From NCBI GenBank assembly GCA_035914695.1, contig JAMIQH010000135.1, positions 1-5,077 on the forward strand: a stretch of 5,077 nt of DNA, given 5' to 3'. Positions within the stretch are counted from its first letter, which is position 1. Each line of letters starts with the position of its first letter. The stretch comes from JAOSJT01 sp035914695. Lineage in GTDB: Bacteria; Bacteroidota; Ignavibacteria; SZUA-365. Below are positions 1-5,077 of the stretch, one piece after another. The position numbers and the translations under genes were made by a program. The notes under the pieces are model-generated. The model was not told where the DNA came from. It ran no database searches and saw nothing but the letters and a program-made list of their open reading frames with translations.

Positions 1-3000
1 GCCAGAAATCGCTGGACTCCGCGCCAATCACCAGCGTGAACTGCCGCCAGTCGATATCCACACCGGTGGCGAGCGGTACCACACCGAGTACCGTGGACAC
101 CGCGGTAAGAATCACCGGACGCAGACGGGTGCGGCCGGCTTCGAGCAGGGCCTGCTCGATGGGCATGCCCTCGCGCATTTTCTCCTTCGCGAAATCCAGC
201 AACACGATGGCGTTTTTCACCACGATACCAGCCAATGCGATCACGCCCACGCCTGTCATGATGATACCGAATGGTGTGCCCGTGACCAACAGACCGAGCA
301 ACACACCGATGAGTGACAGCAGTACCGACACCATGATGACAAAGGGTACTTTGATCGAGTTGAACTCGGCCACCATCAACAGGAAGATGAGCATAATGGT
401 AATGAAGAGCGCCTTCATCAGGAAGCCGGCGGCCTCCTGCTGCTCCTCCTGCTCGCCGGAGAACTTGATGGTGTAGCCTTCGGGCATGGAGAAGGATGCC
501 AAGGTGGTCTGTACATCCTTCAACACATCGTTCGCCAGGCGACCTTGCGCATCGCCGGTGATGGTGATAACACGCTTGTAATCCTTGCGGCGGATGTCGG
601 TCACACCGGTGGTTTTCACCACCTGGGCGACTGTACTCAGTGGAACGGACACCAATTGCCCGCGGCGGTTCATGAAGGTGACATCCAGATTTTCGATATC
701 CTCCAGCGATCGGCGCTGGTCTTCTTTCAAACGCACGGTGATTTTATACTCGTCCTCACCCACGCGGAATTTCGCCGCCTCGGTGCCGTTGATGGCTGAG
801 CGCACCGTGCCACCGATTTGTGCTGTGGAAATTTCCAGCAACGCCGCCTTCTCACGATCCACGAGAATCTGAATCTCGGGCTTGCCAGCGTTGTAATCGT
901 CCTCGAGATCCACGAGACCGGGAGTGTTTTCGATGGTTTTCATCACACGCTCGCTCAACGCGCGGAGTTGCGTGTAATCCTCGCCGGCGATTTCGATGCT
1001 CACGGCCTTGCCCACGGGCGGGCCCATCTGCTCGGCCTCGACAGTGATGTCCGCGCCGGGAATGTCTTTGGAGATGGCGCGCATTTCCTCGAGCGTGACA
1101 AAGCTGCTCTGCTTGCGTTCCTTTTTCTCATAGAAATTCACGGCGTAGTTCGCCTTGTTCGAGATGCTCGAACCACCGAAATCGAAGGGATTGTTGGAGG
1201 CGCCCACGCTGGTCACGCGGAACTCCATGTCGTCGTAGCCCTTGATCGTCTTCACATTGCGCTCGACGATGCGCACCGCCTCGTCGGTCACTTCCAGCGG
1301 CGTTCCCGGCGGTGTGCTGATTTGCATTGTCACGTTCGTGGGTTGTGTGCTCGGGAAGAACTCCACGCCCTTGTTGAACATGCCGAAGATGATGAGCACG
1401 AGGAAAAGCAAACCGAAGGATCCGAGGAGCGTGGTCCGCTTGTGTGCGAGCGCCCAGCGAAGCACGTTGACATAATTGTGCTGCGCGGCAGGGAAAAACT
1501 TCTCGTCCACCCAGTGGTACACGAGGGTGAACGGATTGTATTTCCTCCACCAACTCGGATGCTCGATCGCCTGTTTGGCCTTGGCGATTTCCTTGCGGTA
1601 GTCGATGAACTTCGAACCCTGCACCGGACTGATCACAAAAGCCACCACCAACGAGGAAAGCATGGTGGCGATCAGCGTGATGGGCAGATAACTCATGAAG
1701 TCGCCCACGATGCCCGGCCAGAACAGCAGCGGCAAAAACGCCGCAATGGTGGTGAGCGTCGCCGTCGTCACCGGCACGGCCACTTCGCTCGTGGCTTTCT
1801 TCGCCGCCGTGATCAAATCCTCGCCGTATTCCTGCTGGTGCCGGTAAATGTTTTCGATCACCACGATCGCGTCGTCCACGACAATACCGAGCACGAGCAC
1901 GAGAGCGAAGAGCACCACGAAATTCAGCGTGACACCCATGGTGGACAGAACGATGAAGCCCATGAACATGGACAGCGGGATCGCCGTGCTGATGAGCACC
2001 GCGTTCTTGAAGCCAAAGAACATGAACAGCACGATAATGACGAGGAACATACCCGTCATGATGCTGTTCTCCAGTTCGTAAACGCGTTCCTCGATCATAA
2101 TGGACATATCGTTGGTAACGGCGAGGTCCACGCCGGCAGGAAGTTTTTCCTCATGCTTCTGGACAATGTCCTTGACTTCCTGCGCAATGCGGACGAGGTT
2201 CTCTCCCGCGCGCTTTTTCACCGCGAGCGTCACCACCTGTTTGTCATTGAGACGCGCGAAAGAGGCGCGATCCTCGAAGGAGAATTGCACATCGGCGACG
2301 TCGCGAATGTAGATGGGCATGCCGTTGCGCATTTTAACGACGATGTCCTCGATGGGCTTGGGATCCTTGTACTCGCCCGGGATGCGCACCGTGAATTCTG
2401 TGCTGCCATTGTCGAGCGAACCACCCGGAATGGTGATGTGCTGACCGGAGATCGCATCGGTAACATCGCTGAAGCTGATGTCATAGCCCTTCAGGCGATT
2501 GACGTCGCAGTTGACTTTCACTTCCGGTTCAAGAGCGCCGGTGATGTCGGCGCTCAGCACGCCCGGCACTGCCTCCACCTTGTCCTGCAAGTCCTTGGCA
2601 ATGGCTTTCAGACGCGGAAGTCCCACCGGTCCGCCGATATTGACGTACATGATGGGGAATTCGGAAAAATTGATCTCGGACACGATGGGTTCGAGAATGT
2701 CGTTGGGTAGATTCGGGCGTGTGCTGTTGACCTTGTCGCGCACGCGGCGCAGAGCTTCATCGACATCGACACCTGTTTCGAATTCGATGAAGATGGTGGC
2801 CAGACCTTCCTTGGACGACGAGCTGATCTGCTTGACGTCCTTGAGCGTCTTGAATTCCTTCTCCAGCGGCTGCGTAACCAGGCCTTCCATGTCCGTGGGA
2901 CTAACGCCGACATAGGGCACGGAGACGATCACATACGGGATGGTGATGTCGGGTGCGGCTTCGCGCGGCATGCTCGTGTACGATTGCAGGCCGACCACCG

Positions 3001-3064
3001 CGATGATCAGAATGAGAATGTAGACCGCGACGCGATTGTCGACGGCGAGATTCCAGATTTTCAT
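1..3064 (-). CDS. RND-family efflux transporter permease (AcrB-like, HAE class), 3' end beyond the window
   Basis: Inner-membrane, proton-driven pump subunit of a tripartite drug-efflux system. It begins at the ATG at 3062-3064, chosen because it follows a good Shine-Dalgarno sequence and gives the standard RND N-terminus (MKIWNLAVDNRVAVYILI, the start of TM1). It reads 1021 codons without interruption to the left edge. TM1 is at about residues 12-31, followed by PREAAPDI at 33-40 and the first porter domain. TM2-TM6 lie at about 334-480, a cytosolic linker at 480-542, and TM7 at 543-563. The second porter domain contains GPPVGK at 681-686, and TM8-TM11 lie at 882-1000. Proton-relay residues are D397 and D398 in TM4 (GIVVDDAIVVIEN), K950 in TM10 (AGIVVKNAIVLLDF), and R980 and T987 in TM11. 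These correspond to AcrB D407, D408, K940, R971 and T978. The DD pair fits multidrug-type rather than metal-type permeases. TM12 and the C-terminus, perhaps 50-100 residues, are missing at the left edge. The substrate is unknown. The gene is last of the three visible and 28 nt after the adaptor gene. Confidence 0.97.
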   Translation of the reverse strand, partial: MKIWNLAVDNRVAVYILILIIAVVGLQSYTSMPREAAPDITIPYVIVSVPYVGVSPTDMEGLVTQPLEKEFKTLKDVKQISSSSKEGLATIFIEFETGVDVDEALRRVRDKVNSTRPNLPNDILEPIVSEINFSEFPIMYVNIGGPVGLPRLKAIAKDLQDKVEAVPGVLSADITGALEPEVKVNCDVNRLKGYDISFSDVTDAISGQHITIPGGSLDNGSTEFTVRIPGEYKDPKPIEDIVVKMRNGMPIYIRDVADVQFSFEDRASFARLNDKQVVTLAVKKRAGENLVRIAQEVKDIVQKHEEKLPAGVDLAVTNDMSIMIEERVYELENSIMTGMFLVIIVLFMFFGFKNAVLISTAIPLSMFMGFIVLSTMGVTLNFVVLFALVLVLGIVVDDAIVVIENIYRHQQEYGEDLITAAKKATSEVAVPVTTATLTTIAAFLPLLFWPGIVGDFMSYLPITLIATMLSSLVVAFVISPVQGSKFIDYRKEIAKAKQAIEHPSWWRKYNPFTLVYHWVDEKFFPAAQHNYVNVLRWALAHKRTTLLGSFGLLFLVLIIFGMFNKGVEFFPSTQPTNVTMQISTPPGTPLEVTDEAVRIVERNVKTIKGYDDMEFRVTSVGASNNPFDFGGSSISNKANYAVNFYEKKERKQSSFVTLEEMRAISKDIPGADITVEAEQMGPPVGKAVSIEIAGEDYTQLRALSERVMKTIENTPGLVDLEDDYNAGKPEIQILVDREKAALLEISTAQIGGTVRSAINGTEAAKFRVGEDEYKITVRLKEDQRRSLEDIENLDVTFMNRRGQLVSVPLSTVAQVVKTTGVTDIRRKDYKRVITITGDAQGRLANDVLKDVQTTLASFSMPEGYTIKFSGEQEEQQEAAGFLMKALFITIMLIFLLMVAEFNSIKVPFVIMVSVLLSLIGVLLGLLVTGTPFGIIMTGVGVIALAGIVVKNAIVLLDFAKEKMREGMPIEQALLEAGRTRLRPVILTAVSTVLGVVPLATGVDIDWRQFTLVIGAESSDFW

Positions 3065-3072
3065 AACAAGAG

Positions 3073-3083
3073 TCCTTTTCCTC
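3073..3083 (-). promoter_or_regulatory. Ribosome binding site of the RND permease gene
   Basis: On the minus strand this reads GAGGAAAAGGA, a purine-rich Shine-Dalgarno tract with two partial matches to AGGAGG. The nearer AGGA ends 8 nt before the ATG at 3062-3064. It lies in the 28-nt gap after the adaptor's TGA, so the permease has its own strong initiation site and need not be translationally coupled. It supports the chosen start over the next in-frame Met at residue 32. Confidence 0.7.
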
Positions 3084-3092
3084 GTGGTGGGG

Positions 3093-4151
3093 TCAGTTCT
3101 TGACCTGCACGGGTTGCCCGTCGGCCACATTCTGCACGCCGAGGGTGATAAGTTTGTCGCCGGGGTTGAGGCCTTTGCGAATCACGACCGTGCCTTTGTT
3201 CGAACTGCCCATTTCGAGCACACGCTCGCGCGCGACGCCGTTCTCCATGACGTATGCGACAAATTGATCGATGTCTTTTTTCACGATGTAGTCATCGGGA
3301 ATGCTGATTACACCGGATTTCGCGGAGAGGGTGATGCTCATGTCGGCGATCATGTCGGGTTTGAGTTTACCGCCGCCGCTGATGAGCACTTCGATGGGAA
3401 TGGTGCGGTTGTCTTTCGACACTGCCGCGCCCACGAAGGACACGCTGCCGGAGAATTCATCGCCGGGGAAGGCATCCACAGTGAAGCGCACGCGGTCGCC
3501 CACCTTGAAGCTGCCGGCATAGCGCTCGGGCACGCCCGCTTCGATTTTCAGGCGGCCATTGTTCACCACATGGGCGACGGGCACACCGGGACCGATCATT
3601 TCGCCCGCTTCCACGAAGCGGATGTTGAGCGTTCCGTTGATCGGGCTTTTCACGCGCGTGCGTTCGAGACGCTCGCGGCTCATTTCCATACCCGCCTTCG
3701 CGGCATCGCGCTGATACTCGAGGGTTTTGAGCTGGAGTTCGGAAATTCCCTGCTGCTCAAACACGCGTTTCTGCTTTTCGTAATTCGTCTGCGCGATGTT
3801 GTACTGCGCCAGCGCTGCATCGTAGGCGGTGCGGAGCAGTGCGCTGTCGAGTTGCACAAGCACCTGACCGGCGCGGACGTTGGCGCCACGCGGCACGAGC
3901 CAGCGAAGAACCCGACCACCCTCATCCGCCGGGACCTTTACGTCCTCGAAGGATGCGATGGCGCCGGTGAGTTGCAGTGTTTCGGAGAAATCGCTAGTTG
4001 CGATTTCCATCACTTGAATGGTCACCGCGTCGACGGTGCGTTTGGTGGATTCCGTTGTGGCCGATCCGGCGGAATTCTCTCCACAGGCCGCGACCAGTCC
4101 TATCAAAGGCAGTGCCAGGACGAGGAGCAGGGGAAGCATGCGACGGTTCAT
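3093..4151 (-). CDS. RND efflux periplasmic adaptor (membrane fusion) lipoprotein, AcrA/MexA-like
   Basis: A complete 352-residue adaptor that links the inner-membrane permease to the outer-membrane channel. Residues 1-22 form a lipoprotein signal peptide: basic MNRR, a Leu-rich core, then the lipobox V20-A-A-C23, so Cys23 is the predicted lipidated N-terminus. A low-complexity Ser/Thr tether follows to about residue 40. Domains in order are: first half of the lipoyl-like domain (about 69-102, VKVPADEGGRV and GANVRAGQVLVQLD); an alpha-helical coiled-coil hairpin (about 103-165, turning near G135-S137); the second lipoyl half (about 166-200, RVKSPINGTL); a beta-barrel domain (about 205-280, containing VGDRVRFTVDAFPGDEFSG); and the membrane-proximal domain (about 285-352, SIPDDYIVKK to the C-terminus, including KGLNPGDKLITLGVQNV). 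Length and domain order are normal for the family. The ATG at 4149-4151 is the only start that gives a clean lipoprotein signal. It sits 35 nt after the channel gene and 28 nt before the permease gene, so it is almost certainly co-transcribed with both. Confidence 0.96.
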   Translation of the reverse strand: MNRRMLPLLLVLALPLIGLVAACGENSAGSATTESTKRTVDAVTIQVMEIATSDFSETLQLTGAIASFEDVKVPADEGGRVLRWLVPRGANVRAGQVLVQLDSALLRTAYDAALAQYNIAQTNYEKQKRVFEQQGISELQLKTLEYQRDAAKAGMEMSRERLERTRVKSPINGTLNIRFVEAGEMIGPGVPVAHVVNNGRLKIEAGVPERYAGSFKVGDRVRFTVDAFPGDEFSGSVSFVGAAVSKDNRTIPIEVLISGGGKLKPDMIADMSITLSAKSGVISIPDDYIVKKDIDQFVAYVMENGVARERVLEMGSSNKGTVVIRKGLNPGDKLITLGVQNVADGQPVQVKN

Positions 4152-4159
4152 GAGTATTT

Positions 4160-4168
4160 CTCTACCTA
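4160..4168 (-). promoter_or_regulatory. Probable weak ribosome binding site of the adaptor gene
   Basis: The minus strand reads TAGGTAGAG in the 35-nt gap between the channel stop codon and the adaptor ATG. The AGG core lies about 13 nt from the ATG and the GAG about 8 nt, so the match to AGGAGG is only partial. It is clearly weaker than the site in front of the permease. The call rests on position and purine content alone. Confidence 0.4.
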
Positions 4169-4186
4169 TGGTGACTGTTTCGTTGA

Positions 4187-5077
4187 CTAATCCTGATGCA
4201 TGCTCAGGGCCTGCTCCAGGTCGGCCTGAGCGACAAGGTAATCGTACATGGCCTGCGCCTTGTTGACGCGCGCGCGCATGAGGGCGACGTCGGCATCGTT
4301 GACTTCGAGCTGCGTTCCGGAACCATCCTGATAACGCGTGGTGGCGATGGCATATCCCTTTTCCGCCTGCTCGACATTGCTACCCTGCGCTTCGATGCGC
4401 TTACGGGCCTCCTCGATGCGGAAGCGGATATTCTGGATGTTCGTGACCATCGCATCCTTGGCCGCGCTGAACTGTTCCTGCGATTTCATGAAATCGACCT
4501 TGGCCTGATCCACACGCGCGCTGGTTTGCAATCCGTTGAAGAGATTGAGATTCAGCGAGAGTCCGACCTGCGAGGAACGCACGAAGTCGTTTGTGGAAAT
4601 GCGGCCGAGGTGCTCGTTCTGCGCCTGCCATTGATAATCACCGAAGGCGGCGAGTGTGGGCAAGGATTCGGATCGATAGATCGACACGAGTTGCTCGTTG
4701 ACGCGCATCGATTGTTCGAGCGCGCGCAGGCCCTCGTTGCGTTCGAGCACGGTTTGCTCCGCGGCTTGGATAATGCCGGGGTCCACCGGGTCGAAGCGCA
4801 TCTCACCCGCCACGGTGATATCATCGGCCGGCGACATACCGAGCAACATTTTCAGACCGTTCGTAGCGAGATTCACGTTGCGCTCGGCTTCGATAACAGA
4901 AGGCCGCACGTTCTCGGTCTGCACGCGGGCGCGGATAAGGTCGTACTCCGACACGATGCCCTGATCGAAGAAGAGCTGCACATTGCGGAGATTTTTCTCC
5001 GCGTTGTCGAGACTCGCCTTCACCATAGCATGCACATCCTTGGAGAAGAGCACACCATAAAACGCGCGCTTGACATC
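4187..5077 (-). CDS. TolC-family outer-membrane efflux channel protein, 5' end beyond the window
   Basis: C-terminal 296 codons of an outer-membrane efflux protein (OEP/TolC family). This is the trimeric channel and periplasmic alpha-barrel through which the pump discharges substrate. The frame is open to the right edge with no convincing start. The GTG at 5051-5053 lies inside a conserved helix (AFYGVLFSKDVHAMVKASL) and is not the initiator. Counting from the first residue visible at the right edge, the end of the first OEP repeat is at about 1-80, with GIVSEYDLIRARV at 40-52 and the helix end LKMLLG at 75-80. Beta-strand segments follow (LPTLAAFGDY at 139-148, and GLSLNLNLFNG ending at 182). 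The second repeat is a long coiled coil containing YQDGSGTQLEV (249-259) and finishing YDYLVAQADLEQAL before the TAG at 4187-4189. Family members usually run to about 420-470 residues, so the signal peptide and first 120-170 residues are missing. It is the first visible gene of the operon, and the operon promoter should lie beyond the right edge. Confidence 0.95.
   Translation of the reverse strand, partial: DVKRAFYGVLFSKDVHAMVKASLDNAEKNLRNVQLFFDQGIVSEYDLIRARVQTENVRPSVIEAERNVNLATNGLKMLLGMSPADDITVAGEMRFDPVDPGIIQAAEQTVLERNEGLRALEQSMRVNEQLVSIYRSESLPTLAAFGDYQWQAQNEHLGRISTNDFVRSSQVGLSLNLNLFNGLQTSARVDQAKVDFMKSQEQFSAAKDAMVTNIQNIRFRIEEARKRIEAQGSNVEQAEKGYAIATTRYQDGSGTQLEVNDADVALMRARVNKAQAMYDYLVAQADLEQALSMHQD

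Larger units (their letters stand above)
1..5077 (-). other. Operon for a tripartite RND efflux pump: channel, adaptor, permease
   Basis: The three genes share one strand, have gaps of only 35 nt (4152-4186) and 28 nt (3065-3092), and encode the three physical parts of one pump. I see no hairpin followed by a T-run in either gap, and no recognisable promoter, so a single transcript from beyond the right edge is inferred. No stretch over 300 bases lacks a gene. Whether the operon also includes an upstream regulator, such as a TetR-type repressor often found beside such pumps, cannot be told from this window. Confidence 0.88.

Noticed and set aside
1871..1876. A possible heavy-metal (CzcA/CusA-type) assignment for the permease
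   Set aside because: TM4 has the Asp-Asp pair VVDDAIVVIEN typical of multidrug-type RND pumps, rather than the Asp-Gly-Ala pattern of metal pumps. I also saw no Met or His metal-binding cluster in the adaptor or permease.
818..2710. A 630-codon open frame on the plus strand opposite the permease gene
   Set aside because: It is exactly in register with the permease codons, so it stays open simply because the permease uses no TTA, CTA or TCA codons in this stretch. Its translation is rich in His, Arg, Asp and Glu, with no fold or motif I recognise. The minus strand carries clear RND signatures.
3065..3092. Possible terminator or regulatory hairpin between adaptor and permease genes
   Set aside because: The 28-nt gap is occupied by a purine-rich ribosome binding site and shows no stable inverted repeat or T-run. 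The 35-nt gap at 4152-4186 also lacks one.
3036..4190. A 384-codon open frame on the plus strand opposite the adaptor gene
   Set aside because: It is again in codon register with the true gene and lacks any recognisable protein signature. It results from codon bias in the adaptor gene.
5051..5053. GTG as a possible start codon for the channel protein
   Set aside because: The same frame continues upstream to the window edge with conserved-looking family sequence (AFYG before it), and no signal peptide follows the GTG. The gene is simply cut by the window.
1..5077. A hidden novel system, mobile element, RNA gene or repeat array
   Set aside because: Both strands are accounted for by three ordinary efflux genes. 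I found no repeat series, terminal inverted repeats, tRNA-like fold or unexplained non-coding stretch.

Overview
The window is one stretch of a minus-strand operon encoding a tripartite RND-type efflux pump. All of the DNA is coding except two short gaps of 28 and 35 nt. In transcription order (right to left) it holds three genes. First is a TolC-family outer-membrane channel protein, cut at its 5' end by the right edge. Second is a complete lipoprotein-type periplasmic adaptor (membrane fusion protein). Third is a large inner-membrane RND permease of the AcrB superfamily, cut at its 3' end by the left edge. I translated the permease by hand across the whole window. It is a single uninterrupted frame of 1021 codons with no frameshift or internal stop.

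The host is a Gram-negative (diderm) bacterium, because all three parts of an envelope-spanning pump are present and the adaptor carries a bacterial lipobox. Base composition is moderately GC-rich. The permease has 'PREAAPDI' and 'GPPVGK' signatures that, from memory, recall permeases of Bacteroidota/Chlorobiota, Acidobacteriota and deltaproteobacterial-type lineages more than enterobacterial AcrB. I cannot name a genus, and this taxonomic hint is weak.

How the parts work together (family knowledge): the permease takes substrate from the periplasm or inner-membrane leaflet and is driven by proton flow through its transmembrane Asp-Asp/Lys relay. The adaptor, lipid-anchored and hairpin-shaped, docks onto both the permease and the TolC-like channel. 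The channel then opens a path across the outer membrane. The relay residues identify the permease as the multidrug/hydrophobe (HAE-like) class rather than the heavy-metal (CzcA/CusA) class. The actual substrate cannot be read from sequence.

The operon promoter, any regulator gene, the first roughly 120-170 codons of the channel gene and the last transmembrane helix of the permease lie outside the window. I see no RNA gene, mobile element, CRISPR array, repeat family or terminator. I found no undescribed system here. The findings are small points about an otherwise ordinary efflux operon.
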